NCBI GenBank assembly: GCA_903846015.1
Contig: CAIMZS010000530.1
Span: forward strand, 1 to 54,474
Source: an uncultured Anaerolineae bacterium
GTDB taxonomy: Bacteria; Chloroflexota; Anaerolineae; Anaerolineales; Villigracilaceae
Length of the DNA: 54,474 bases
Direction of reading: 5' to 3'
Shown here: positions 27,266 through 36,662 of the stretch, piece by piece
Layout of the letters: each line of letters opens with the position of its first letter
Numbering within the stretch: the stretch's first letter is position 1
The notes under the pieces: generated by a model
What the model saw: only the letters and a program-made list of their open reading frames with translations
Told to the model about the DNA's origin: nothing
Database searches by the model: none
Position numbers and translations under genes: made by a program

Positions 27266-27294
27266 TTGATTTAAAGCCTTCCGGAGAATAACAA

Positions 27295-28485
27295 ATGATG
27301 GAAATTGCCGAGCTCGCAAAAAAAATTGAATGGTTGGAGAAGGAGCACCGCAAGGATCATGCAACTATCTCTGAACTGCAGGAAAAACTGGCAACGTCCG
27401 ATGGCAGTTACAGCCTGGTTCAAAACCAATTGAAGGAGTTGACTGCGGATTTGACCCGTTACAAGTCTACCGGAGCACGCCTTGATCAATTCGACAAAAT
27501 GGTAACTCAGTATCGCGCCGAAGTCACCAAGTCTATCGATGACGTGGAAAAACGCCGTGTAAAACATGAGCGTGAAATAGAGGAACGCCGCCGCATGGAA
27601 GTGGATGTCCTCAATAAGAATTTAATTGAGGTGCGCGCCAGCGTGGATGCAATGCAAGACCTTCGGCGTGGGATCCAGACCCGCGTGGATGAAGATATCC
27701 GCCTGGCGCGTGTACAGGGTGACCTCGAAAAGAAACTTGGCGATTTTATCATTATCGATGAAGAGTTGCGCCGTAGCATTCGAAGCGTAGACGAGGCCCG
27801 AAAGAACGATCTAAAACGCATCGCCGACGTTCAGGGCGATCTGGCTTCCATTCGTAAACGTTCCGAAGATGCCCGCGAAAAATCTGATCTCAATATGGAC
27901 AGCCTGCGCCAGCTAGACACCCGTATCAACGAGCTGCTCTCATCCGAAACTGACCGCCGCCAGGCACAACTGCTGTTCATCGAACAGCAGAGTATGACCC
28001 AGGTGGAACGGGATCGCGGTTGGAAGGATATCCAGATACGATTTGAGGGCTTTCTGAAGCAAAATATCAACATTGACCAACAGTTGATCGCGCTGGAGGA
28101 AACGCAGCGCTCTGTAAAACGCTCGCAGGAAAGTTTTGACGATATGAACACGCGCATAGAACGACGCATCAATGAAATCACCGAGATCCAGCGCCTTACA
28201 GAGGAACGTTTCCGCCAGGAATGGGTCACCTTGAAAGCTGATGACCAGAAACGCTGGACCAACTATACGCTGGCACAGGATGACTGGGTAAAGGAAATTC
28301 GGGTTGATCTTGAAAAACTTAACCAGCGAATTGCCGCATTGGACGATGTATATCAATCACTGCAAGACCTGGTGCAGCAAACCAGTGAAACCACCGAAAC
28401 CCAGCTGCAGGAATTAATGAACTGGGCCCATGAATTCCTTACCAACTATGGGCGCATCATGGGACGTCCAAGACCCACCCGATAA
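27295..28485 (+). CDS. Long coiled-coil protein, unknown
   Basis: A 396-residue soluble protein that is almost all charged helix. Heptad-like stretches run from IAELAKKIEWLEKEHRKDHA through HEREIEERRRMEVDVLNKNL to the Gln-rich end DLVQQTSETTETQLQELMNW. It has no signal peptide or membrane helix. It resembles SMC-like or scaffold coiled coils only in composition; I do not recognise a family. GGAG (27283-27286) lies 8 bases before the ATG; a second ATG follows at once. It precedes selB by 61 bases with a family A palindrome between. Confidence 0.75.
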   Translation: MMEIAELAKKIEWLEKEHRKDHATISELQEKLATSDGSYSLVQNQLKELTADLTRYKSTGARLDQFDKMVTQYRAEVTKSIDDVEKRRVKHEREIEERRRMEVDVLNKNLIEVRASVDAMQDLRRGIQTRVDEDIRLARVQGDLEKKLGDFIIIDEELRRSIRSVDEARKNDLKRIADVQGDLASIRKRSEDAREKSDLNMDSLRQLDTRINELLSSETDRRQAQLLFIEQQSMTQVERDRGWKDIQIRFEGFLKQNINIDQQLIALEETQRSVKRSQESFDDMNTRIERRINEITEIQRLTEERFRQEWVTLKADDQKRWTNYTLAQDDWVKEIRVDLEKLNQRIAALDDVYQSLQDLVQQTSETTETQLQELMNWAHEFLTNYGRIMGRPRPTR

Positions 28486-28517
28486 TTCCCAGTCTTTATA
28501 GGATTTTCCGCGGATAG

Positions 28518-28537
28518 CACGGCGATTTATCGCCGTG
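28518..28537. repeat. Family A palindrome, copy 3
   Basis: CACGGCGATTTATCGCCGTG, the reverse complement of copies 1 and 4. Its last bases merge with the AAGGAG ribosome site of selB, so in RNA the hairpin would end right at that site. Confidence 0.8.
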
Positions 28538-28546
28538 AAGGAGAAT

Positions 28547-30475
28547 ATGCGCGTTGTAGGCACCGCCGGGCACGTTGACCACGGCAAATCCACACTGATC
28601 GCCGCTCTTACTGGCACGCATCCTGATCGATTGAAAGAAGAACAGGAACGCGAGATGACCATCGAACTAGGTTTCGGTTGGTTCAGTTTGCCTGGCGGTG
28701 AGGAGATTGGGATTGTCGATGTTCCTGGTCACCGTGATTTCATCGAAAACATGCTGGCAGGAGTGGGAGGAATTGACGCTGCTCTGCTGGTGATCGCCGC
28801 TGATGAAGGTGTCATGCCACAGACCCGCGAGCATCTCGCCATTCTTGATTTACTTCAAATCTCCAAGGGACTGGTAGCGCTCACAAAGATTGATCTGGTG
28901 GACGATGAAGAATGGCTTGCGCTGGTGGAAAGCGATATTCGCGCACTTCTGGCAGAAACAGCGTTGGCCCAAGCGCCAATTGTGCGCGTATCTGCCCGCA
29001 GCCGAATCGGGCTGGACAAGCTGACCCACGAGCTCAACCTCATCTTGCAAGATTGCCCTCCGCGGCTGGATCTTGGACGCGCGCGACTACCGATTGACCG
29101 GGTTTTTTCGATGGCAGGTTTTGGCACAATCGTGACGGGCACACTCAGTGATGGGCATTTGAGCGTGGGAGATGAGGTCGAAATCCTGCCCGCAGGTCTG
29201 CGAGGCCGTGTGCGCGGATTGCAAACCCATAAGAAGAAGGAAGATACAGCTTTGCCGGGCAGCCGTACTGCTGTAAACATCACCGGTGTGGCAGTGGATG
29301 AAATCGAACGAGGGCAGGTGCTGGCAGCCCCGGCGCATTATCTGCCTACCAGACGCATTGATGCGTATTTGCGCCTGGTAAAAAACCTGGCAAACCCGCT
29401 CAAACATGCCAGTGAAGTAAAGATATTCACAGCAACCGCCGAAACCATCGCCAATTTGCGTATCCTTGGCGCTGAGGTTTTGAACCCGGGTGACGAGGGT
29501 TGGGTCCAATTAGAACTGCGCGACCCATTGGTATTGGTTCGCGGCGATCGTTATATATTGCGGCGCCCTTCGCCCGGGGAAACCATCGGTGGCGGGCGAG
29601 TGATGGACCCCAATCCCCAAAAACGGCACAAACGCTTTGATACAGATGTTTTGAACGGGCTGCAAGCGCTGGCTCAAGGCAGCCCCGCCGAGATCCTGTT
29701 CCAGGCAGCGCTGGGATTGGGGCCAGCTTCTTTTCGCGATGTGACTGCCAGAGCCCGCCTCGAGCCAGGAATTGCCAGCGTGGCGCTCAAGGAATGTATT
29801 GAAACCGGCACGTTGATCACGCTGGGCGACGAAAAAGCAGGATTTCAACCTGATACCCTGCTTATGCCTGCCCCATTCTGGCATCAATTGAAAATCGCCA
29901 TTTTGGCAGCGTTAGCTGGTTATCATAAAACCCAGCCGCTCAAGCGCGGCATGCCCCGCGAAGAATTAAAAAGCCGCTCCAAATTAGCGCCGCGCGTTTT
30001 CAATGCCATGCTCACACATTTAGATGTGCTAGATGGTGGCGCATGGGTAGCCCTGCGCGGTCACGAAGTGCGTTTTTCGCCCGGACAAAAGACAGCTGTT
30101 GCCACGCTGATGAAGAAGTTTCAGAATACAGGTCGCTCTGAAAGTGTGGAATCTGCGACGTCATTGCTGACGCCCATGCAGCCCATAGGGCTCTCCGTGA
30201 AAGAGTGTCAGTCCGATCTGGGAGATGATGTTTTTGCAGCCTTGCTTGAAATGGGCGAATTAACCGTCATTTCACCAGATGTTGTTTTTCGACCGGGCGA
30301 TCTTGATCAGATGAAGGCTAAAGTGTGCCAGATGATCACCGCCAAAGGACAAGTGACTGTCGCCGAGATACGTGACCTGTTCGCCACCAGCCGCAAATTC
30401 GCCCTTGCCTTGTTGGAACATCTGGATACGATTGGGATTACAATTCGAGATGGAGATTTTCGCCGCCTGAGATAG
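28547..30475 (+). CDS. selB: Selenocysteine-specific elongation factor SelB
   Basis: A 642-residue translational GTPase that carries Sec-tRNA to UGA codons marked by a SECIS hairpin. The G1 loop GHVDHGKST (8-16), the switch region [19 protein letters not shown] (G3) and TKID (G4) are clear; two beta-barrel domains follow, and the C-terminal winged helices end [20 protein letters not shown], a SelB hallmark that binds the SECIS RNA. Length is normal. The ATG at 28547 is preferred; a GTG at 28535 lies inside the palindrome. AAGGAG is close (3 bases). No selA, selD or tRNA-Sec gene is in the window. Confidence 0.93.
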   Translation: MRVVGTAGHVDHGKSTLIAALTGTHPDRLKEEQEREMTIELGFGWFSLPGGEEIGIVDVPGHRDFIENMLAGVGGIDAALLVIAADEGVMPQTREHLAILDLLQISKGLVALTKIDLVDDEEWLALVESDIRALLAETALAQAPIVRVSARSRIGLDKLTHELNLILQDCPPRLDLGRARLPIDRVFSMAGFGTIVTGTLSDGHLSVGDEVEILPAGLRGRVRGLQTHKKKEDTALPGSRTAVNITGVAVDEIERGQVLAAPAHYLPTRRIDAYLRLVKNLANPLKHASEVKIFTATAETIANLRILGAEVLNPGDEGWVQLELRDPLVLVRGDRYILRRPSPGETIGGGRVMDPNPQKRHKRFDTDVLNGLQALAQGSPAEILFQAALGLGPASFRDVTARARLEPGIASVALKECIETGTLITLGDEKAGFQPDTLLMPAPFWHQLKIAILAALAGYHKTQPLKRGMPREELKSRSKLAPRVFNAMLTHLDVLDGGAWVALRGHEVRFSPGQKTAVATLMKKFQNTGRSESVESATSLLTPMQPIGLSVKECQSDLGDDVFAALLEMGELTVISPDVVFRPGDLDQMKAKVCQMITAKGQVTVAEIRDLFATSRKFALALLEHLDTIGITIRDGDFRRLR

Positions 30476-30634
30476 CGGAATTGACCTAAAAGATACGGTT
30501 TTATCCGTGTTTTCCGCGCTTGTCCGCGTCCAATGTTTTTTTACCATGCCAATTTCCAGATAGCCTAAAAGTCCAGAAGCTCCTGTTGAAAATCCGCGAT
30601 AATCTTTGGTCGGTTTGAGTCCGTGGAGAGTTGA

Positions 30635-31120
30635 ATGACGCTTGACCCAACTTTTATGAGCAGTGTACTCCTGATCCTCGTTGTTTTTGGCGGGGCATTT
30701 TTAGCAGCATTGTGGCTGGCCCTGGTTATCTGGGCCTGGCGTGATATTCGCAATCGCGCGCGTGATCCCTTGGCACAGGTTCTGGCTGTTTTAGTAGTGG
30801 CTGTGCTTAATCTGCCTGGTGTGCTGGTTTACCTGATCCTGCGCCCTGTCCGTACTTTGGAAGAAGAATATCAACGTACCCTGGAAGAAGAAGCCCTGCT
30901 CGCTTCCATAGAAGACCAAACTTTGTGCCCAGGCTGCGAACGTCGCGTACATGACGATTGGCAGGTTTGCCCAAACTGTCACACCCGGCTGATGAAAAGC
31001 TGCCCACATTGCGAAAAATTAAACGAACTACCCTGGAATATCTGCCCGTACTGCGGTACGCCAGCCGTGGGGATGCGTAAGGAAGACCCGGAAGTTGAAA
31101 AAGTTGGAGACCCAAACTAA
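30635..31120 (+). CDS. Membrane protein with double zinc ribbon
   Basis: A 161-residue protein with two N-terminal helices (about 8-33 and 46-68) and a C-terminal pair of zinc ribbons: CPGCERRVHDDWQVCPNC and CPHCEKLNELPWNICPYC. Between them lies an acidic helix (EEEYQRTLEEEALL). Such double zinc ribbons after a membrane segment are common in Anaerolineae-like genomes but have no known role. A GGAGAG site precedes the ATG. Confidence 0.8.
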   Translation: MTLDPTFMSSVLLILVVFGGAFLAALWLALVIWAWRDIRNRARDPLAQVLAVLVVAVLNLPGVLVYLILRPVRTLEEEYQRTLEEEALLASIEDQTLCPGCERRVHDDWQVCPNCHTRLMKSCPHCEKLNELPWNICPYCGTPAVGMRKEDPEVEKVGDPN

Positions 31121-31123
31121 TAG

Positions 31124-31143
31124 CACGGCGATAAATCGCCGTG
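31124..31143. repeat. Family A palindrome, copy 4
   Basis: CACGGCGATAAATCGCCGTG, identical to copy 1 across all 20 bases. It begins 3 bases after the stop of the zinc-ribbon gene and 47 bases before the MenC-like gene. Confidence 0.8.
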
Positions 31144-31189
31144 TGGCTGCCCATCCCAGAACTTAATCCCGCTTAAAAGGATCTCTGAA

Positions 31190-32296
31190 ATGAAAATCTC
31201 GAAGATTACAATTTATCCAATCAACATGCCGCTTGTCTCCCATTTTGAGACATCCTTTGGTCGTATTTATGATCGTGAATGTGTGCTGGTCAAGATGGAA
31301 GCCGAAGGGCTGGTCGGTTGGGGCGAGTGTGCTGCCGATCGCGATCCCGGTTATTCCTATGAAACCACCGGCACGGTCATGCACATCCTCAAGGATTTTG
31401 CCCTACCACTCCTGGTGGGTCAGGATGTGATCGACGCCTCTGATTTCCAGCGCCGTATTGGGACTATCCGCGGTCACCACCTGGCGAAGGCTGGGGTGGA
31501 GATGGCATTGTGGGACCTGCTCGGCAAACGTGATGGAAAATCGCTTAAACAGATGCTGGGAGGGGTGAAGGATGCTGTCGATGTGGGTGTCTCGGTTGGA
31601 TTGCAAGATACCACCTCCGATCTGGTCAAGGCCGTGGATGGCTATGTGGCTCAAGGTTACCGGCGCATCAAGCTCAAGATCAAGCCTGGTCGCGACATAA
31701 GCGAAGCACAGGCTGTACGCAAGGCTTATCCACAAATCCGCCTGCAAGTGGATGCCAATTCGGCATACACACTGGAAAGCGCTCATATACTTAGACCGCT
31801 CGATGACCTCGATTTGCTGCTGATCGAACAGCCATTATTTGAAGATGACATCTGGGATCACCGCTTGTTCCAGAAACAGATCAAAACTCCGGTTTGCCTG
31901 GACGAAAGTGTCATTTCTCCCCGCCATGCGCGCTATGCCATTGAGATGGAAGCCTGTCGAATTATCAATATCAAGCCTGGGCGTGTTGGTGGATTGAGCC
32001 AGGGCCTTGAGATCCATGATATGTGTCAACGCGCCGGGCTGCCGGTATGGTGCGGAGGTATGCTGGAAACCGGCATCGGACGCGCTTCCAACCTTGCCAT
32101 CGCTTCACTGCCAGGTTTTAGCCTGCCAGGTGACATTTCCGCTTCCGACCGCTATTACACGCGTGACATAACCCATGAACGCTTCAGCTTGAATGCCGAC
32201 AGCACCATCACAGTACCGAACGGGCCGGGATTGGGCGTAACTATCGATGAAACCGCGATAAAGGAGTTCGCTTTTGGCGAGGTGGTGTTGGAATAA
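31190..32296 (+). CDS. menC: Enolase-superfamily enzyme, o-succinylbenzoate synthase-like
   Basis: A 368-residue member of the muconate lactonizing subgroup, closest in pattern to type 2 MenC / N-acylamino acid racemases. Catalytic residues are present: K161-x-K163, metal ligands D188, E213 and D238, and the base K262 (INIKPG). MenC dehydrates SHCHC to o-succinylbenzoate for menaquinone; many homologues instead racemise N-acyl amino acids, and some do both. No other men genes are nearby, so the substrate is uncertain and the symbol is tentative. AAAGGA lies upstream of the ATG. Confidence 0.8.
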   Translation: MKISKITIYPINMPLVSHFETSFGRIYDRECVLVKMEAEGLVGWGECAADRDPGYSYETTGTVMHILKDFALPLLVGQDVIDASDFQRRIGTIRGHHLAKAGVEMALWDLLGKRDGKSLKQMLGGVKDAVDVGVSVGLQDTTSDLVKAVDGYVAQGYRRIKLKIKPGRDISEAQAVRKAYPQIRLQVDANSAYTLESAHILRPLDDLDLLLIEQPLFEDDIWDHRLFQKQIKTPVCLDESVISPRHARYAIEMEACRIINIKPGRVGGLSQGLEIHDMCQRAGLPVWCGGMLETGIGRASNLAIASLPGFSLPGDISASDRYYTRDITHERFSLNADSTITVPNGPGLGVTIDETAIKEFAFGEVVLE

Positions 32297-32360
32297 GAAA
32301 AATCGCAGACCCGCCACGGGATTGCTATTGACCTTGCACAATCAGCGTAATCTGTAGCCG

Positions 32361-33995
32361 ATGATAATCTTTCGCCAGGTATTTTTATTAGCCCTGCTGT
32401 TACCCATGATCTCAGCCTGTGCGCAGACCGTCGCGGCTGGGGCCATGCCCCCACAGCCAGACATACCAATATTGACACCATTTCAACCTTCAGAAGCGAG
32501 TCTCAGCCCATCTCCTGTGTACCTCCCTACAGCAATCCCTGGTTTGTGGATTGCCCCGTCTGCACCCGATGAACTACGCCTGGATGCAGAAAAGAGCGCC
32601 GCGCCGCTGGTAGATTCGCGCGAAGTAGCCGGTATCCGTCTCGATTTGGTGACCTCCCGGCCTGCTGAGAACTCATCCACCTGGATTTATGCTCTTGCCG
32701 CCGCCTTCCCAACTGTAAGTGATGGCGTCACATTCGATGAATTAAAGGCTTCCTGGAATGGCAGTGCAGGCGGGTTATTGATGACTGCATCCACATTTGA
32801 TGCCATGAAACCTGTTTTTGATAATCAACCTGGAAAAGGCGTCCGGATTGTGGCTGCTCAGGATCTCAGCGCTGAACTCTGGCAGGAACGAGGCACCTGG
32901 GCCATCCTGCCATTTGAAGCACTCGAACCCAGGTTGAAGGTGCTGGAAATCGATGGGGTTTCACCACTTCGCAAAGAATTTAAGGTCGCAGCATACCCGC
33001 TGGTGGCGTATTTTCGGCTTGAGCCAGAAGTAGTCCAGCTGCCTGTCAGCAACCGGGACAAACTGGTGACAGTCCTGATGACTGGGACGACTGCTTTGGT
33101 GCGCGCCATTTCATATAAAATGCAAACCAATGGAATCACGTACCCAGACCGTGATATCGGTGATTGGCTGCGCTCCGCAGACATTTTGCACATCAGCAAT
33201 GAAGTTGCATTCAGTTCGGAATGCCCTGCGCCAGACCCTTACGATGGGCATTTACGCTTTTGCAGTGCGCTGTCCAATATCGGCTTGTTGGATGATATCG
33301 GCGTAGATGTGATCGAAGTGAGCGGTAATCACGTTAATGATTGGGGCACGTCTGCGCTGCTATCCACCCTGGACATGTACAGCCAGCGAAACTGGCCCGT
33401 TTATTCCGGGGGCGCAAATGAGACTCTGGCACGCCAGCCTGCCATCCTGGAGCGTGAAGGAAGAAAATTTGCATTCGTAGGCTGCAATGCCCCCGGTCCA
33501 GATTTCGCCTGGGCCGGCGCTGATACTCCTGGCGCGGCAAAATGTGGGGATTATGGTTGGCTTGTGGATGAAATCAGGCAGCTCAAAGCCGCAGGAAACA
33601 TAGTGATTGCCACCCTGCAGCACTACGAATATTACACTTCAGAGCCCCAACCCCTGCAATTGGAAGATTTTCGCCGCCTTTCTGAGGCTGGCGCAGATGT
33701 GGTAAGCGGCTCACAGGCGCATTATTCCCAGGCAATGGAGTTCCATTCCAATGGGTTTATCCATTATGGTCTCGGCAATCTTTTTTTTGACCAGATGGGC
33801 ATTGATTATGAAGATGGAACCCGCACCACCAATACTCGCCGCGAATTTTTGGACCGCTACTTGTTTTACGATGGGAAGCTGATTAGTATCGAGTTGCTTA
33901 CCGCCATGCTGGAAGATTACTCAAGGCCACGCCCGATGACCATCGAAGAGCGGTCTGCGTTTTTGAGCGAATACTTTGCTGCCAGTGGATGGTAG
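32361..33995 (+). CDS. CapA/PgsA-like lipoprotein with extra N-terminal domain
   Basis: A 544-residue lipoprotein (signal peptide ending MISAC, Cys20). The C-terminal half is a CapA domain (PF09587, calcineurin-like fold) with SNEVAF, SGNHVNDWG, ATLQHYEYY, SGSQAHYSQ and HYGLGNLFFDQ, all corresponding to metal-site motifs. CapA proteins were named for poly-gamma-glutamate export, but most are of unknown role. The first 200 residues are different, with repeated short LxxxLKVLEID-like segments; I do not recognise them. No ribosome site is seen; TAATCT lies 7 bases before the ATG. Confidence 0.8.
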   Translation: MIIFRQVFLLALLLPMISACAQTVAAGAMPPQPDIPILTPFQPSEASLSPSPVYLPTAIPGLWIAPSAPDELRLDAEKSAAPLVDSREVAGIRLDLVTSRPAENSSTWIYALAAAFPTVSDGVTFDELKASWNGSAGGLLMTASTFDAMKPVFDNQPGKGVRIVAAQDLSAELWQERGTWAILPFEALEPRLKVLEIDGVSPLRKEFKVAAYPLVAYFRLEPEVVQLPVSNRDKLVTVLMTGTTALVRAISYKMQTNGITYPDRDIGDWLRSADILHISNEVAFSSECPAPDPYDGHLRFCSALSNIGLLDDIGVDVIEVSGNHVNDWGTSALLSTLDMYSQRNWPVYSGGANETLARQPAILEREGRKFAFVGCNAPGPDFAWAGADTPGAAKCGDYGWLVDEIRQLKAAGNIVIATLQHYEYYTSEPQPLQLEDFRRLSEAGADVVSGSQAHYSQAMEFHSNGFIHYGLGNLFFDQMGIDYEDGTRTTNTRREFLDRYLFYDGKLISIELLTAMLEDYSRPRPMTIEERSAFLSEYFAASGW

Positions 33996-34033
33996 CCCGG
34001 GCTAATTCGTTATTGAACGAATAGGATACAAAC

Positions 34034-34666
34034 ATGTCCATTTATGATATTACCGTGCCTATCTCCCCTGCTTCACCGGTTTGGCCGGATGATCCCCCCG
34101 TAGAGTTTTCTTTGGCAGAATCGATGGATCAAGGCGGGCAAGTCAACGTCACCAGAATCAGCATGTCAGCGCATACAGGCACACATGTCGATGCACCGCA
34201 TCATTTCTTGAATGATCACCGCACTGTAGAAGCCATGTCACTGGAAGTACTCACCGGCCCATGTACCGTAATCCAACTGCCTGATGATATTGATGAGATT
34301 ACGGCAGAAGTTTTGGAGCGAACCCCGATCGCAGCAGGTACAACGCGCCTGTTGTTCGGCACCCGCAACTCCAGGCTTTGGGCAAAAAACAGTCAGGAAT
34401 TCGAGCGCGACTTTGTGGCAGTAACCGAAGATGGGGCCCAATGGTTGGTGGCGAATGGGATCCGCCTTGTAGGAGTGGACTACCTCTCTGTGGCACCCTT
34501 TGAAGATTCCGGCCCCACCCACACAGTTTTATTGCAAGCCGGCGTGGTGATTCTGGAAGGTCTTGATCTTTCGAAAGTTCCGCGCGGTTTTTATGATCTA
34601 TACTGTTTACCGCTCAAGCTGGTTGGGGCTGATGGCGCCCCCGCCCGGGCGATTCTGATAGGTTAA
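34034..34666 (+). CDS. Cyclase-family metal-dependent hydrolase (kynurenine formamidase-like)
   Basis: A 210-residue protein with the zinc-binding signature HTGTHVDAPHH near residue 48 and the downstream GVDYLSVAPFED and E residue in VVILEGLDL. The family (PF04199) includes kynurenine formamidase, isatin hydrolase and other amidohydrolases. Catalytic histidines and aspartate are all present. No tryptophan-degradation gene is near, so the substrate is open. AGGA precedes the start. Confidence 0.87.
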   Translation: MSIYDITVPISPASPVWPDDPPVEFSLAESMDQGGQVNVTRISMSAHTGTHVDAPHHFLNDHRTVEAMSLEVLTGPCTVIQLPDDIDEITAEVLERTPIAAGTTRLLFGTRNSRLWAKNSQEFERDFVAVTEDGAQWLVANGIRLVGVDYLSVAPFEDSGPTHTVLLQAGVVILEGLDLSKVPRGFYDLYCLPLKLVGADGAPARAILIG

Positions 34667-34685
34667 TTTTTTTAGCTCCATCAAT

Positions 34686-34713
34686 ACCCGTGCAGAACCG
34701 GGTACCATCTCAA
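34686..34713 (+). repeat. Dispersed repeat family B, copy 5
   Basis: Contains CCCGTGCAGAACCGGGTACC followed by ATCTCAAT. Its right end overlaps the stop codon of the DUF309 gene on the minus strand. Confidence 0.75.
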
Positions 34714-35102
34714 TCCACGACATACTTTATCGCTTTGAATACTCCATTGTCAAATCCATGAATATGCTCCGCCCCAATTTCGGAGATATGTTCCATTACC
34801 GATAAAAAATCATCGCGAAGTCCCGCAACATCCACCCCGCAGCAAGCCTCGGGTAGTTTTTCCAGCTTTGGCAGCGCGCGTGCCGCCACGCGGACAGCAC
34901 CCTCAAAATTACCGCGTTCGATGTGCAGGTACGTAACGGCTACTTGCAGAATGGCCTGATACAGTACACGGATTTCGCCCGTTTCAGCGCGCCAGCCATT
35001 TTCCAGCGCTTCGTGCGCCTCAAAATATTTCCCGGTATTGAAAAGATCCAACCCACGCAAGACTTCGGGGGGCAACGGATTAGCGCAGTCATTTCTGATC
35101 AT
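34710..35102 (-). CDS. DUF309 protein
   Basis: A 130-residue all-helical protein with the DUF309 signature GLDLFNTGKYFEAHEALENG and W-x-x-E, followed by VLYQAILQVAVTYLHIERGN. The E-x-H-x-x-x-E-x-x-W pattern suggests a metal or small-ligand site, but the family has no known function. The gene lies alone on the minus strand between two plus-strand operons. Confidence 0.9.
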   Translation of the reverse strand: MIRNDCANPLPPEVLRGLDLFNTGKYFEAHEALENGWRAETGEIRVLYQAILQVAVTYLHIERGNFEGAVRVAARALPKLEKLPEACCGVDVAGLRDDFLSVMEHISEIGAEHIHGFDNGVFKAIKYVVD

Positions 35103-35179
35103 GTTCGCAGTATATCACTCGACAGTTCTGCTGAAAAAAATATCCGGAACAAATAGAGTTTCGAGTAAAATACCATACG

Positions 35180-36049
35180 ATGAAAAAACTGCTTGAACTC
35201 AAGCTCAGCATCGGTTTAATTGCCACAGGCGGGTTGGTTGCCTTATTTTTGCTTGCGGTGGAACTGAAAAGTTTTGTATTCCGCCAACCAGAGCCCTTCT
35301 CCTTCAATCCTAATGCGAATGGCATATTGGCGGGTTCCGACCAGGGACTGCAAGAAATTACCCTGGGGAAACCGCTGATGTTCATTGGCTTACTGTTGTT
35401 CATTTTTATCGTTTTGCAACTCTTGTTTAATAAAGATGCTCGCAAAAAACTGATGATCAGTCTCCTGCAAGCCATCATAGCATTTATCTTGCTGTGGTTA
35501 TTGACGAACAATATTTATCAGCGCAACCAGCAACCAAATGCAGAGTCTGGTACAGCAGCTAACCAACCTGCCCAGGTAGGAACACAAGCACAGACACCGG
35601 AGTATGTGACACCGAAAATCAACCCCTGGCTAATTTTCGGTGTCAGTTTTGGGATAGTGTTGGGCCTGACTCTTACAGCCTGGTGGATTTACTCGCGCCG
35701 CCCTGGACAGCCAGGCTCAAATGCGCGGGATGAAATCGCTGAAATTGCGCGCGATGCTCTCAACGGGCTGCAGCCCGGCGCGAATTGGGATGAGGCTATT
35801 GTGCGCGCTTATTTGCGTATGAATGAAGTGGTTACTGAACAGCGAGGGTTTATCCGCCCGCCCGGCAGCACCCCCAGTGAATTCGCGCTGCGTATGGAGC
35901 GCGAGGGGTTACCCGGCGAGGCGGTGCGTACGCTGACCCGCCTTTTTGAAGGAGTACGCTATGGTGGCAGGAATTCGAGCGGGCAAGAACGCGATCTGGC
36001 AGCCGCTGCATTAAGTGCCATTCTGCATTTCTGCGGGGTAAGGAATTGA
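35180..36049 (+). CDS. DUF4129 membrane protein
   Basis: A 289-residue protein with three membrane helices (about 10-28, 70-85/92-108, 150-170), an exported Gln/Pro-rich loop, and a cytoplasmic DUF4129 domain with WDEAIVRAYLRM, GSTPSEFALRM and LTRLFEGVRYG. DUF4129 proteins sit with MoxR ATPases and DUF58 proteins, and some contain transglutaminase fusions. It heads a five-gene operon. No ribosome site is seen; TAAAAT (35166-35171) lies 8 bases before the ATG and could be a leaderless -10 box. Confidence 0.85.
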   Translation: MKKLLELKLSIGLIATGGLVALFLLAVELKSFVFRQPEPFSFNPNANGILAGSDQGLQEITLGKPLMFIGLLLFIFIVLQLLFNKDARKKLMISLLQAIIAFILLWLLTNNIYQRNQQPNAESGTAANQPAQVGTQAQTPEYVTPKINPWLIFGVSFGIVLGLTLTAWWIYSRRPGQPGSNARDEIAEIARDALNGLQPGANWDEAIVRAYLRMNEVVTEQRGFIRPPGSTPSEFALRMEREGLPGEAVRTLTRLFEGVRYGGRNSSGQERDLAAAALSAILHFCGVRN

Positions 36050-36660
36050 CTCAACGACAAGCCGGGTTGGTTACGCTGGCATTGCTGGCAGCCGTGTTGA
36101 TCGCGCTATTTCTTCAAAACATGGTTGAACAAGTCATCATTCGCCCTGCGGCCTATTTATGGTGGTTATTGGGTATTATTTACCGCTTTATTCCCCAACC
36201 TATCACATGGATACTGCTGGTTTTGAGTTTACTGTACTTCCTGTTGGGCGATGTTGCACGGAAAATCAAACCAATAAATTTTTCGAGATCCAAGCCCATA
36301 CCAGTTCGCGGTCCCGTGGATGAACTTTCCGAACAAATCAGGCGCAAGAACGGTGGCATTTATTTCAAATGGCAGATTGCCCGAACGCTTGCTGAAATCG
36401 CCCTGGACTTACAAGAATTACGCCAGCACAGTCACGGAAGAAAACTGGATTTTGGCAGCGGCCCGGTTAATCCCGATGTTCGCCGTTATCTGGAGGCTGG
36501 TCTAAACACCAGTTTTTCCGATTACCCGATGACGGCTCGTTTACCTTTGATTCAGGATTTTGTATTTACAGCGCCAACCCCTTTTGATGGCGACATCCAC
36601 CCGGTAATTGACTATCTCGAAAATAGTATAGTTCCGGTGTCTACACCGGGTGGAGAATAA
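36046..36660 (+). CDS. Membrane protein of the MoxR/DUF58 operon
   Basis: A 204-residue protein with two or three N-terminal helices and a cytoplasmic tail. It starts at TTG, overlapping the previous stop (TTGA), so it is translationally coupled. I do not recognise a named family; a gene of this type is commonly found in MoxR operons. The MoxR ATG follows 2 bases after its stop. Confidence 0.75.
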   Translation: MTQRQAGLVTLALLAAVLIALFLQNMVEQVIIRPAAYLWWLLGIIYRFIPQPITWILLVLSLLYFLLGDVARKIKPINFSRSKPIPVRGPVDELSEQIRRKNGGIYFKWQIARTLAEIALDLQELRQHSHGRKLDFGSGPVNPDVRRYLEAGLNTSFSDYPMTARLPLIQDFVFTAPTPFDGDIHPVIDYLENSIVPVSTPGGE

Positions 36661-36662
36661 AG

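Larger units (their letters stand above)
26758..27294. other. 537-base intergenic region rich in repeats
   Basis: No gene is supported. Contents from left to right: family E block (26836-26851); an ATTCGGA...TCCGAAT inverted repeat (about 26918-26930 in its right part); a family A palindrome (26933-26952); a second family E block (26984-26999); a hairpin ACCCCAgttcttgTGGGGT (27031-27049) flanked by GAGG/CCTC; the phrase CTTTGCGCCCTTTGCGACTT (27099-27118); and a family B repeat (27231-27265). The promoter of the following gene may lie near 27200. Confidence 0.6.
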
